Source: Puniceicoccaceae bacterium
GTDB taxonomy: Bacteria; Verrucomicrobiota; Verrucomicrobiae; Opitutales; Coraliomargaritaceae
Reading direction: 5' to 3'
Assembly (NCBI GenBank): GCA_902516225.1
Contig: CABXXS010000011.1
Location: 1 to 30,291 of the forward strand
DNA: 30,291 nt
Shown here: piece after piece, positions 1-8,539 of the stretch
Layout: every line of letters starts with the position of its first letter
Numbering within the stretch: position 1 is the stretch's first letter
Position numbers and translations under genes: made by a program
Notes under the pieces: generated by a model
The model's input: only the letters and a program-made list of their open reading frames with translations
Databases searched by the model: none
What the model was told of the DNA's origin: nothing

Positions 1-189
1 GAAGTTTCTAGCCAAGCAATCAGCTATACGACTGGGGTGCCGGCTATGATAGGGGCGCAAATGATTCTTACAGGCCTCTGGAGAAATTCTGGTGTTTGGA
101 ATATGGAACAGTACGATCCAGACCCTTTTATGGAAGAACTCATGAAGCATGGATTACCGTGGCAAGTGACCGAACTACCGCTAGCATAA
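1..189 (+). CDS. Saccharopine dehydrogenase-family protein (carboxynorspermidine synthase-like), 3' end
   Basis: Only the last 62 codons lie in the window, in frame from base 1 to a TAA. The translation contains AISYTTGVPAMIGAQMIL and ends with DPDPFMEELMKHGLPW. This matches the well-conserved C-terminus of the Lys1/saccharopine reductase family, in particular the carboxynorspermidine (CANS) dehydrogenases of bacterial spermidine/norspermidine synthesis. Those enzymes use NADPH to couple aspartate semialdehyde to a diamine. The NAD(P)-binding half lies upstream and cannot be seen, so a lysine-pathway saccharopine dehydrogenase remains possible. speA about 8.3 kb away is compatible with a polyamine role. 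The gene is convergent with the tRNA-Gly gene, and the hairpin just downstream could also end this transcript. Confidence 0.75.
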   Translation, partial: EVSSQAISYTTGVPAMIGAQMILTGLWRNSGVWNMEQYDPDPFMEELMKHGLPWQVTELPLA

Positions 190-223
190 ATAGCTTTAGC
201 GGTACATAGCTTCGATAAAAAGT

Positions 224-256
224 AAAAACCCTCGGGATAGAGTCCACGAGGGCTTT
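224..256 (-). terminator. Rho-independent terminator of the tRNA-Gly transcript
   Basis: A perfect 6-bp GC-rich stem (CCCTCG at 229-234 against CGAGGG at 247-252) has a 12-nt loop. On the minus strand it is followed by a run of T (complement of 224-228). It lies just downstream of the minus-strand tRNA. Read on the plus strand the stem is followed by CTTT only, so termination of the convergent dehydrogenase gene here would be weaker. Confidence 0.75.
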
Positions 257-260
257 AAAA

Positions 261-336
<76 letters not shown>

Positions 337-427
337 GAACATTTGTAAATTTTTGTAGAATCTATAAGCAACTTCTTAAGTCAACGGGAATTTTAGTAAA
401 AGCATGAAGCATCCAGGCAGATGAGAA

Positions 428-1291
428 TCACTCAAGCTCTAGTTCCATAACTAAGTTACGACGTACATTATTAGACAAAGAAAACAAACCATTACTCTCA
501 AGGTAAGACGCCATTTCATCTTCTATTAAATAACGGATTAGAGAAACTAATTTTGATTTGTCACGCTGATTATAAGCGATACAAAAAGGCAAACGAATCG
601 GATAATCACCATGATGAACATTATTAGAAGTTGGTCCGAATGCGGGGCTGTCGTCATCCCTACTAATCATAAGTGTCTTAAGGCCACTTTTTTTAGGTAG
701 TCTAGGCATAAGAGCAATCGCAGAGCCGTTTGAAATTATAAGATCCTCAACATTATCCACCTGTTCGATGGACACGTTTGAATTCAAAGAAGTGCCATTT
801 AAGACATAGTGCCTGAAGAGCTCTAGCGTAATGCTATTTTCGCTTATACCCAAGCATGGATAAATGTTGCGGCTACCCAAACCAGAAAATCCTAAATCCC
901 CCCATGTATTGACACTCAACTCTTGTCGTGAGCCGAAAATGCCCCCCAATTCTTTCATACTGATCTCTTGGATCGGATTCGACTGTTTGACCACTACCAT
1001 AGATGCATCATAAGCAAATGGGGAAACAATGAACTCACCACGTGGCGATCGATTATCATCCGGCAAGGCGACAATCGCTAAGTCGACCTCATCTGAGCGA
1101 AGTTTATCTAATGCAGGTAGACTTCCAATACTCTCTATCACTAGGGTAAACTCATTCTGATCCGCGTGAGCCTCTAGTGGGGCTTGTATAGAACTAGCAA
1201 TAAGATCTGAGACAGCTATGCGGAATTCCTCAGCCTGCAATGTTGCAAAGCATAGAATATAAATAGGTAGTAAAGTTTTAAAAAGATTCAT
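428..1291 (-). CDS. PstS-like periplasmic substrate-binding protein
   Basis: The 287-residue protein has an N-terminal signal peptide (about residues 1-20, hydrophobic core LLPIYILCFATL, then QAEEF). A type-II periplasmic binding fold follows, like that of the phosphate-binding PstS family. Features seen are FRIAVSDLIASSIQAPLEA near the mature N-terminus, VDLAIVALP, SMVVVKQSNPIQEISMKELGGIFG (the PstS-like 'supposed to be real, strand 4' region) and a C-terminal helix with FCIAYN and LVSLIRYLIED. No permease or ATPase genes are nearby, so it is not part of a classical pst operon. It may be a stand-alone sensor or scavenging protein. It lies 96 bases downstream of the NtrC-type regulator on the same strand, with an inverted repeat between them. 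The ligand cannot be told from the sequence. Confidence 0.75.
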   Translation of the reverse strand: MNLFKTLLPIYILCFATLQAEEFRIAVSDLIASSIQAPLEAHADQNEFTLVIESIGSLPALDKLRSDEVDLAIVALPDDNRSPRGEFIVSPFAYDASMVVVKQSNPIQEISMKELGGIFGSRQELSVNTWGDLGFSGLGSRNIYPCLGISENSITLELFRHYVLNGTSLNSNVSIEQVDNVEDLIISNGSAIALMPRLPKKSGLKTLMISRDDDSPAFGPTSNNVHHGDYPIRLPFCIAYNQRDKSKLVSLIRYLIEDEMASYLESNGLFSLSNNVRRNLVMELELE

Positions 1292-1337
1292 AATTCTTAA
1301 AAAAGAAAGGGTAATACGTTCTAGATATTAATTTATC

Positions 1338-1352
1338 CTGTGAATATCACAG
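1338..1352. promoter_or_regulatory. Perfect inverted repeat upstream of the binding-protein gene
   Basis: CTGTGA at 1338-1343 and TCACAG at 1347-1352 are separated by ATA, giving a perfect 6-bp dyad. It lies about 46 bases before the start codon of the PstS-like gene, in the 96-base gap behind the response regulator. It could be an operator for a dimeric regulator or a short hairpin. It is too short and too AT-rich around it to be a good terminator, and its spacing is wrong for a standard CRP site. Confidence 0.3.
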
Positions 1353-1387
1353 CTATTGAGTCAAACAATTAGCATACGAAGTACGGT

Positions 1388-2758
1388 TTACTCCTTAATG
1401 TCGAGTTCTGGCCACTGGATTAGTTTACGGTGGAGTGTGCGGCGACTTATTCCTACTAAAGTAGCGGCTTTCGTACGATTGCCATTAGACTTGATCAGCG
1501 CGTTGCGCAGGAGGCGTTTCTCGTTTTCTAAACGACAGAGAGTTGGACTACTAGAAAGCTGTACGGAATCCGTGGGCAAACCCTGCACTTCTTCGTGATA
1601 TTTCGAGTCAATATCGTGTTCGTTAACTTTACTACCGCGCTTGAGAACTACTATATTTTCACAAAAGTTACGTAATTCCCGAATATTACCGGGCCAGCGG
1701 TAATTTCTCAGTACTCTCACGACCTCCGCACTTAATTCGACTTGAGGCAGTCCGTTCTCCTTAGCGAAAAATTTAATATAGTGGTTTAATAAAATCTGGA
1801 GATCCTCTTGGCGCTCGCGAAGTGCAGGCAAGGGTATGGTGACTACATTAAGGCGATAGAGCAAATCCTCACGAAACTCACCACGTTTAGCCATGTCGGA
1901 TAGATTTCGGTTTGTCGCACATACAAGGCGTACATCTATCTTGATAGGCTTTGAACTACCAAGACGCTCAAAACTACGAGTCTCAAGAAAGCGCAAAAGT
2001 TTGACTTGGGTGGAAGCGTCGATCTCACCGATTTCGTCTAAAAATAGGGTTCCCCCATCAGCCGCTTCGAAACGGCCTATTCTTCGCTCATTCGCTCCAG
2101 TAAAAGCCCCCTTTTCGTGGCCAAACAGTTCACTCTCTAGTAAATTTGCGGCAAGTGCAGCGCAATGAACGGGTACAAATGTTTGTCGAGCACGATTACT
2201 ATTTTGATGAATAGCCTGAGCTATCAGTTCTTTACCAGTACCCGTCTCACCCTCAAGAAGTACAGTAGCCTTCGAAGGCGCAACTAATTTTACTTTATCG
2301 AGCACGTCTGTGAGTCCAGCAGAATTACCAATAATGCCATTAAAGCTATATTTCTTATCTAGGCGCTCATGTAGTACGACGTTCTCATCCTCAATTTGGC
2401 GACTCTGTAATGCCCGCTTAACTAATAACTCCAATTTTTCGACGCTTACAGGCTTAGTTAGAAAGTCGAATGCACCTCTACGCATTGCCTCAACAGCAGT
2501 TTCCACATTCCCATAAGCAGTCATCATTATACAAATGGGTCGATTGGGTAATTTGATGGCGCGGTCAATCACCTTAAGGCCAGATTTTCCAGCCATGCGC
2601 AGGTCGGTCAATATGACGTCAAATGACTCTGCCTCAAAAAGATTGAAGGCTTCTTCTGCACCTGACGCTAAATAAACCTCATAGTCCTCTTCTAAAATGA
2701 GGCTGAGGCCATCACGGGTATTTTTTTCGTCATCTACTATCAGAATAGTTGCTGGCAT
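1388..2758 (-). CDS. NtrC-family sigma-54-dependent response regulator
   Basis: This 456-residue protein has the full NtrC layout. The receiver domain (about 3-120) has the acidic pocket VDDEK, phospho-acceptor Asp near residue 52 in VILTDLRM, and TKP near 100. The AAA+ domain (about 140-370) has Walker A GETGTGKE, the sigma-54-contacting GAFTGA loop, Walker B LFLDEIGEID and the RYRWPGNIRELRN-type sensor-2 region (here NYRWPGNIRELRN). A Fis-type helix-turn-helix lies at the C-terminus (NRTKAATLVGISRRTLHRKL). It therefore should open promoters with sigma-54 RNA polymerase after phosphorylation. I chose the ATG at 2758, three codons inside a possible TTG start at 2767, because VDDE then sits at the usual distance from the N-terminus. 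No histidine kinase is adjacent. Confidence 0.93.
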   Translation of the reverse strand: MPATILIVDDEKNTRDGLSLILEEDYEVYLASGAEEAFNLFEAESFDVILTDLRMAGKSGLKVIDRAIKLPNRPICIMMTAYGNVETAVEAMRRGAFDFLTKPVSVEKLELLVKRALQSRQIEDENVVLHERLDKKYSFNGIIGNSAGLTDVLDKVKLVAPSKATVLLEGETGTGKELIAQAIHQNSNRARQTFVPVHCAALAANLLESELFGHEKGAFTGANERRIGRFEAADGGTLFLDEIGEIDASTQVKLLRFLETRSFERLGSSKPIKIDVRLVCATNRNLSDMAKRGEFREDLLYRLNVVTIPLPALRERQEDLQILLNHYIKFFAKENGLPQVELSAEVVRVLRNYRWPGNIRELRNFCENIVVLKRGSKVNEHDIDSKYHEEVQGLPTDSVQLSSSPTLCRLENEKRLLRNALIKSNGNRTKAATLVGISRRTLHRKLIQWPELDIKE

Positions 2759-2978
2759 AAGAGACAATAAGGCACATTCAGTCTAGGAATGCAATATTCT
2801 GATTACAATGAAACCGAAGGCTATTTTTGCGAAAACCTCGTGGAATCAAAGGACAGAACCAGTCGCTACACCCTAATGAATTAGATTACTTCCATACTAT
2901 GACATGAAGCGAATAATCAAAAAAGATAATACCATGTATCCATATTAATTTAAAAGCAAAGTGGCTCACACTTCTCGA

Positions 2979-3839
2979 TTAGTACTTAATAAAATCTACA
3001 ATTGACTCATATTTTTTAAGTCCGATCCCTGATACTCTACTCAGATCTTCTTTCTTTTTGAATGGCCTTTTGGCAATAATGCGCTCGGCTATGACTGGAC
3101 CAATACCTGGGATTTGTGACAGAATAGCTGAGTCTGCTGTATTTATATTTACAACTCCGCTGAAAGGAACCTGCCCCATAGCTAGTGCTTCTTCTGCTTC
3201 GTCTAAGCGCTGAGCATGTCTCTCTTCTGGGAGAGCCTCCCAGTTAGTAAAGGCCCAAATGCCGAGGCCCTCGCATGCCGCAACAAATTCAGTATCTTTA
3301 AGACGCTCTATGTACTCATCTCGATGCTGGCCATCAGGTGTCGAACGGTACACACCAAAAGCTCGAGCGAGTCCAAGCGAAACAAGCTCAGTAGCCAGAT
3401 CTTTCCCATTAGCAGTCTCAATAAACCCATAATAACGTTTTTTATTAGAGGAACCTCGGCCATCAGCAAAAGCTGTATAGGTGGTAAATGGCTCAGCGAG
3501 TATTCGCTCTACCGCTTTTTTCGCAAGATCGCCAATCTCTTTAGCTAGAGCAACAGAGTTCTGCACTGAATTTCCATAAGAAGATATTCCAAAGTATCGT
3601 CTCTGCGCCCTTAGGCGACGCGCCATAGTGCTAGTGTTAATCTCTGTTTCAAAAGTGTCGGCCCCATAAAGTCTAATTACGTAGGTCTCATTGTCGGAAA
3701 ATCGCACAAGAAAACTATCACCGTCTGACCACGCAGTTGCGACCAATTTACAGTTTTCAAACTTTTGTAATTCCGCGGCTTGCAGAGCTATGCAAAAACA
3801 CGTGAGAATCCAGAAAATAATAAAAGTAAATTTTAACAT
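2979..3839 (-). CDS. Secreted SNase-type nuclease fused to a ComEA-like helix-hairpin-helix domain
   Basis: The 286-residue protein has three parts. Residues 1-21 form a signal peptide. Residues about 28-200 form a thermonuclease-type OB fold with SDGDSFLVRF, VIRLYGADTFETE and the late GLARAFGVY segment. Residues about 229-286 form a ComEA-like DNA-binding domain (VNINTADSAIL, IPGIGPVIAERII, VSGIGLKKYESI). The staphylococcal nuclease active-site residues have plausible counterparts: Arg56 in IRLYG, Glu64 or Glu66, and Arg135 in KKRYYGFI. The enzyme is probably active on extracellular or periplasmic DNA/RNA. The HhH part would hold DNA, which suggests scavenging or processing of environmental DNA. 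The gene stands alone: 153 bases separate it from aroE upstream and 220 from the response regulator downstream. Confidence 0.85.
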   Translation of the reverse strand: MLKFTFIIFWILTCFCIALQAAELQKFENCKLVATAWSDGDSFLVRFSDNETYVIRLYGADTFETEINTSTMARRLRAQRRYFGISSYGNSVQNSVALAKEIGDLAKKAVERILAEPFTTYTAFADGRGSSNKKRYYGFIETANGKDLATELVSLGLARAFGVYRSTPDGQHRDEYIERLKDTEFVAACEGLGIWAFTNWEALPEERHAQRLDEAEEALAMGQVPFSGVVNINTADSAILSQIPGIGPVIAERIIAKRPFKKKEDLSRVSGIGLKKYESIVDFIKY

Positions 3840-3992
3840 ACCCGCGTAGATAATTCCATTTTTATTTTTATAAATACCTTCTAAATAGTAACCTTCTATC
3901 TACTGGCTGGTTATTTAACAAATAATTGGTACTTCTAATATAATTATAAAGTGCGACCTACCGCTTTGATAAAGTATAATACATGCTATACC

Positions 3993-4916
3993 TTACGAAA
4001 GTCGAGGAGGTAAATCTAGTGTATGGCAGGCAGCACGCATCATTTCGTCAGTATCTACACGGGCGCGTGACCAGATCTCAAGTGAGCGCGCCCCCTGATG
4101 CACGAGCATTGAAAGTCCATTTGCAGCCTTGAGTCCTCTCGATCGAGCTTCATGGAGTAATCGAGTCGTACCGGGATTATAGATCATATCGTATACGACC
4201 CAATTTTGAGGTATTTTGCTGAGATCGTATGGCGCCTGATCTTCGGCTTTTAAACCCAGAGAGGTAGCGTTGATAAGCACACCATGGTCGGCCAAGTCCG
4301 CAGGTGGAGTAGCCAAATCGAAGGCCTCTACTCGTTCGCCATTTGACAAGCCTTTTACTATGCTCATGAGCTCTTCAAGGCGTTCTAGGCTGCGGTTACC
4401 AATATAGATTTTTGCGCAACTATCGAGTAAACACTGTACTACTGCAGCACGGGCAGCACCGCCAGAACCAAGCAAGATGACTGTTTTATTTTTAAGCTCG
4501 ATACCCAAATCCTCTTTAAGTCCCATCTTTAAACCAAAACCGTCGGTATTAAAACCATCATATCCATGTTCGCCCCAGACGAGAGTATTAGCCGCTCCCA
4601 TTTGTTCTGCATCAGCAGAAACACCATAGATTATGTCCATAGCATTTACCTTGTGTGGGATTGTGAGATTAAGACCAAAAAAATTATCCTCATGAAATAA
4701 CTTGATAGCTTGAGCGAAATCTTCAGGAGCTATATCGAACCTGTAATAAGCCCAATTATTGAATCGAGAATCAATAAGGCGCATTTTGGCGATTGCTGCG
4801 TTGTGCATCGCTGGACTAATTGAATGACTTATAGGGTGACCTATAACGGCAAGCGGACTTCCTTCGAACTTAGCTTGTCCGAGGTCAGCAATTGTGTAGG
4901 TAAAATTGGGTTCCAT
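3993..4916 (-). CDS. aroE: Shikimate dehydrogenase
   Basis: AroE reduces 3-dehydroshikimate to shikimate with NADPH in the chorismate pathway. The 307-residue protein shows the substrate site VIGHPISHSISPAMHN, catalytic Lys89 in LTIPHKVNAMD, Asp125 in GFNTDGFG, the nucleotide-binding LLGSGGAARAAV (about 148-159), INATSLGL and the C-terminal MLVHQGARSLEIW. It is somewhat longer than the typical 270-280 residues, with the extra length at the N-terminus (about 20 residues before the catalytic domain begins). It follows ftsH on the same strand after a 92-base gap. No other aromatic amino-acid gene is close by. Confidence 0.95.
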   Translation of the reverse strand: MEPNFTYTIADLGQAKFEGSPLAVIGHPISHSISPAMHNAAIAKMRLIDSRFNNWAYYRFDIAPEDFAQAIKLFHEDNFFGLNLTIPHKVNAMDIIYGVSADAEQMGAANTLVWGEHGYDGFNTDGFGLKMGLKEDLGIELKNKTVILLGSGGAARAAVVQCLLDSCAKIYIGNRSLERLEELMSIVKGLSNGERVEAFDLATPPADLADHGVLINATSLGLKAEDQAPYDLSKIPQNWVVYDMIYNPGTTRLLHEARSRGLKAANGLSMLVHQGARSLEIWSRARVDTDEMMRAACHTLDLPPRLS

Positions 4917-5008
4917 AGCCGAATAAGCTACTGATGATTAGACGCTTTATGTACTCTTTTGATGCTAACAGATAGGCAAGTTGGCAAACTAAGCTTGATA
5001 CATTAAAA

Positions 5009-7063
5009 CTAGGCGGGTGCCCCAGCGGGAGTTTCTCCTCCAGGGAGGCCGCTCTGGTCCTCCTCTTCATCACTTGGGCTAATCTGCGATTTTGCTTCCT
5101 CTTCTGGCACAGGTATACTCAGTTCCCGCTTGATAATACTAGAACGAATTTCACCAAACTCTAAGATTTCGTGGACATGCTTACCTTCAATTGTTTCATG
5201 GGCAAGAAGAGCCTCTGCGCATATATCCAGTGCTTTACGATGCTCATTTAGAATATCTAGCGATCGATTGTATTGTCCTTCAACAATTTCGTGTATGGCG
5301 TTATCAATCTTTTGTGCAGTCTGCTCACTGAAATTTTGGTTGCGAGCTACCTCCTGACCTAGGAATACGTGGTCCTTATTATCGCCGTAAGCGACAGGCC
5401 CTAATTCGGTCATACCCCAATCGCAGACCATGTGGCGCGCTGTCTTTGTAACCATGCGAATATCACCTGATGCGCCGCTGGTTATATCACCCACAACGAT
5501 TGATTCAGCCGCACGGCCGCCCATTCCACAGCAAATTTGATTGAGCAAGCGACGCTTGGAATGATTAAGCATATCTTTCTTCGGCATGAACATGGTTGAT
5601 CCCAAACTCTGCCCGCGAGGGATGATAGTTACCTTATGCACAGGCAGAAACCCATCATCAACCACTGCTTGGACAAGAGCGTGTCCAGCTTCGTGATAAG
5701 CCGTAATCTTTCGATCCTCGTCGTCCATTAACTTCCGACGCTCTCGGCCAAAGGAAATCTTATCTCTAGCCTCTTCTATATCTTCGGTTTCAACCGCTTT
5801 TTTATCATATCGCGCTGCGATTAGAGCAGCCTCGTTAAGGAGGTTAGCCAAATCCGCCCCTGAAAAGCCGGGAGCGTTTCGGGCAACAAATTCTAAGTTT
5901 ACGTTCTCTCCCAATGCTATCTTCTTGGCGTGAACTTTGAGGATTTCATGCCGCCCATTTAAGTCGGGTAAGTCGATCGTGACTTGGCGATCAAAACGAC
6001 CAGGGCGAAGTAATGCGCTATCGAGCACATCAGGGCGATTAGTAGCGGCAATAATGATCACACCTTCGTGGCCATCAAAACCATCCATCTCAACAAGAAG
6101 AGAGTTTAATGTTTGTTCGCGCTCATCATTTCCACCACCAAGACCAGCACCGCGCTGACGACCAACGGCATCTATTTCATCTATAAATACAATACAAGGA
6201 GCACTCTTACGGCCTTGTTCAAACATATCACGAACACGAGCAGCTCCAACTCCGACAAACATCTCAACAAAATCGGAACCGCTAATCGAAAAGAAAGGAA
6301 CATCCGCTTCACCAGCAACTGCTTTAGCTAGGAGAGTCTTACCAGTCCCTGGAGGACCTACCATAAGAACGCCTTTGGGAATACGACCTCCTATACGTTG
6401 AAATTTTTTAGGGTCTTTAAGAAAATCAACTACCTCAGAAACTTCTTCTTTGGCCTCGTCGCAACCAGCTACATCTTTGAAGGTAGTTGAGTCTTTCTCG
6501 CGAGTTAACATCTTGGCCTTACTCTTACCGAAACTCATTGCGCCCTTACCTGCACTCTTAAGCTGACGAACAAATAGAAAGTAAAGAAGTCCGATAATCA
6601 AAAGGAAGGGCAGGAAACTAATGAGCACTTCCTGAAATCCAGTAGTGGATCGCTTCTCAGTTAGTACTTCGCGCACCAGTAGAAAATCATCTTCGGTCAG
6701 GCGCCCACGTGAAGTGAAACGTACTTTTCCCGAACTAGAAGAATCGGCGTTAAGACTCTCCTCGACTGAGGAGTCGAAGGGACTCAGCATTTCCCCGTTA
6801 ATTATGTATCCATCACGACCATAAGAAGGTTCTGGCTCCATAACGCCGTCACCTACCTCAATTTGGCCAGATTTAACGGCTTCCACGAGCTCACTAATGG
6901 TTAGCTGTTGGATGTTTGAACCCGCACTGGGGTTGGCAAACCAGATAGTTAAAATGGCAGCAACGATTACTAAGTAAATGAGCAAAACCTTTGGCTGAAA
7001 GCGCTGAGGAGGACTTTGGTTACCGGAATCTTTACCTGATGAATTTTTATTCTTTAATGACAT
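5009..7063 (-). CDS. ftsH: ATP-dependent zinc metalloprotease FtsH
   Basis: FtsH is the membrane-anchored AAA+ protease that degrades misfolded membrane proteins and regulatory proteins. The 684-residue protein has a first membrane helix (about 26-43), a periplasmic segment, and a second membrane helix (about 146-166). The AAA+ domain follows, with Walker A GPPGTGKT (236-243), Walker B IVFIDEID (291-298) and the second region of homology [20 protein letters not shown]. The M41 peptidase domain has the zinc motif HEAGH (457-461). The periplasmic part carries an acidic/serine-rich stretch (SSSSG), and the C-terminal tail is also acidic and Gly/Pro-rich. It starts 7 bases after the tilS stop codon, the classic tilS-ftsH pairing. 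Confidence 0.97.
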   Translation of the reverse strand: MSLKNKNSSGKDSGNQSPPQRFQPKVLLIYLVIVAAILTIWFANPSAGSNIQQLTISELVEAVKSGQIEVGDGVMEPEPSYGRDGYIINGEMLSPFDSSVEESLNADSSSSGKVRFTSRGRLTEDDFLLVREVLTEKRSTTGFQEVLISFLPFLLIIGLLYFLFVRQLKSAGKGAMSFGKSKAKMLTREKDSTTFKDVAGCDEAKEEVSEVVDFLKDPKKFQRIGGRIPKGVLMVGPPGTGKTLLAKAVAGEADVPFFSISGSDFVEMFVGVGAARVRDMFEQGRKSAPCIVFIDEIDAVGRQRGAGLGGGNDEREQTLNSLLVEMDGFDGHEGVIIIAATNRPDVLDSALLRPGRFDRQVTIDLPDLNGRHEILKVHAKKIALGENVNLEFVARNAPGFSGADLANLLNEAALIAARYDKKAVETEDIEEARDKISFGRERRKLMDDEDRKITAYHEAGHALVQAVVDDGFLPVHKVTIIPRGQSLGSTMFMPKKDMLNHSKRRLLNQICCGMGGRAAESIVVGDITSGASGDIRMVTKTARHMVCDWGMTELGPVAYGDNKDHVFLGQEVARNQNFSEQTAQKIDNAIHEIVEGQYNRSLDILNEHRKALDICAEALLAHETIEGKHVHEILEFGEIRSSIIKRELSIPVPEEEAKSQISPSDEEEDQSGLPGGETPAGAPA

Positions 7064-7070
7064 GAGTAGT

Positions 7071-8525
7071 TTAAAGTGAGTTTCTTGTTTGGTAAGTCAA
7101 TCTAAGAGCCCAATTCGTAGAAGGCTGAACTTTGTACCTTTCAGCTGGGGCAAAGCCTGGAACCCAGAGCACCTCTCCAGAATCATTTATAAAAAGAGGC
7201 AGTGATTTCCTCACAGTTTTGGGTATTTTACGGTCAATGAACCAATCTTTAAGTTTTTTTCTTCCTGGAGCACCAAGCGGAAAGAAACAATCCCCCTCCT
7301 GCCAACTGCGAATATTAAAGCTAGATTCACCTTGGTCAGCGAGGAACGCTTCGTTACTAGAATCGACTTCACCCGATCCTATGCGTGCCCTCAAGTCCGC
7401 ACAGATTTTGACCACTTCGGCCTGAATTAGTGCACCATTCGGCAAAATCACTTGTTCTTCTAGCTGCAAGCAAGCAGGAGGTAATCCCTGCTGGCATAGG
7501 TGAGTATCCGCATGTTCATAACTCACGGTGTTAGCATCGATCACTACGTAATGGAAACCAGCGCTCAAACGATGATCTTTTTTTGAACTGATCAAGGTAT
7601 TAATCAGAGTATCCATGGAAGAAGCCCCGACAGAGCCAATTAGGCCATGACCACTAAGCCATTCAGTGAGGGCACGACGCATAAGGGCGGGAGGCAGAGC
7701 GCAAAGAGCTGAGCGTTCTAAGGCCGGTACATGCGCATACGCCTCAGGTAAAAGTTGACGAGAAATAGCGTCGAGTGCGACAGCATCTTCCTGAAGTAAA
7801 AGGCGGCTACGAGCTGCTCCAATAGCAGGATCTCTGCCTAACGCATTCGCCATATCTGGTATCATCTTCTTGCGTAGTGCATTACGCGCGATGCCGACAT
7901 CATCATTTGAGCTATCTTCTCTCCAAGGAATAGACGCCGCCTTTAATGCAGTACGTATATCTTTTGCCCGTAAGTGTAGAAGTGGACGTAAATGTGTTGG
8001 TAAACTCTCAAAGGGCATAACAGGTCGCGGTGCAGCTAGTCCTTCAGAAGAACATCCACGAGCAATTCTCTGTAGTTGCGTCTCAATTATATCGTCTAAT
8101 TGATGACCAAAGATCAAAAATTCACAATTTAGTTTCTTTGCAGACTCACGTAAGAACTTTAGACGCAGCGTCCTAGCAGTCGTCTCAGTAAGAGCCACCT
8201 CATTATCCGAACGATTCCCACAAATGTAGGGTAGCTCAAAGGACTGAGCAATTGATTCGACGAAATCGGCATCCAAAGTAGAATCTTTCCCGCGCCAGCG
8301 GTGATTATAATGAGCTACATGGAGTCGCAAATCGATAGCCTCTGCCTGAGCGATGAGGGCACAAAGTAGATAGACCGAGTCGGCTCCACCTGAACATGCG
8401 ATCAAAACATTTTTAGCACTACGCAAATGCCCGATAACCGTTGGCTCAAAACTATACTTAGATGCACACTTATTAAGCGAGTGCACAGCTTCTTGCCAAT
8501 TGATCTTTGTAGGCGAAAACTGCAT
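7071..8525 (-). CDS. tilS: tRNA(Ile)-lysidine synthetase
   Basis: TilS attaches lysine to C34 of the CAU-anticodon tRNA-Ile, so that it reads AUA. The 484-residue protein has the PP-loop SGGADS at residues 45-50 in LIACSGGADSVYLL, the conserved HYNHRWRGKDS segment, a GHQLDDIIETQLQRIARG motif and RPLLHLRAKDI. The C-terminal domain ends with the typical FFPLGAPGRKKLKDWFIDRKIPK motif followed by LPLF and VPGFAPAERY. The length and order fit the long, two-domain class of TilS. It reads into ftsH with only a 7-base gap and follows speA by 14 bases, so the three are probably co-transcribed. Confidence 0.95.
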   Translation of the reverse strand: MQFSPTKINWQEAVHSLNKCASKYSFEPTVIGHLRSAKNVLIACSGGADSVYLLCALIAQAEAIDLRLHVAHYNHRWRGKDSTLDADFVESIAQSFELPYICGNRSDNEVALTETTARTLRLKFLRESAKKLNCEFLIFGHQLDDIIETQLQRIARGCSSEGLAAPRPVMPFESLPTHLRPLLHLRAKDIRTALKAASIPWREDSSNDDVGIARNALRKKMIPDMANALGRDPAIGAARSRLLLQEDAVALDAISRQLLPEAYAHVPALERSALCALPPALMRRALTEWLSGHGLIGSVGASSMDTLINTLISSKKDHRLSAGFHYVVIDANTVSYEHADTHLCQQGLPPACLQLEEQVILPNGALIQAEVVKICADLRARIGSGEVDSSNEAFLADQGESSFNIRSWQEGDCFFPLGAPGRKKLKDWFIDRKIPKTVRKSLPLFINDSGEVLWVPGFAPAERYKVQPSTNWALRLTYQTRNSL

Positions 8526-8539
8526 TGAAAATTTAAATT

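Noticed and set aside
356..384. Sigma-70 promoter of the tRNA-Gly gene (TTGACT at 379-384, minus strand)
   Set aside because: The -35 is good, but the hexamer at 17-base spacing is a poor -10, and the better TATAGA has only a 12-base spacing.
1338..1352. CRP/FNR-type binding site
   Set aside because: The TGTGA/TCACA halves are there, but the centre is 3 bases, not 6. I kept it only as a dyad of unknown use.
1893..2168. Open frame on the plus strand opposite the response regulator (also similar ones opposite ftsH, tilS, speA, dapA and the sulfatases)
   Set aside because: They lie fully antisense to strongly conserved genes, show no family motif and have odd compositions rich in Ser/Arg, as expected for shadow frames.
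2808..2876. 22-codon open frame in the spacer between the nuclease gene and the response regulator
   Set aside because: It has no ribosome-binding site or recognisable peptide motif. A frame of that length is expected by chance.
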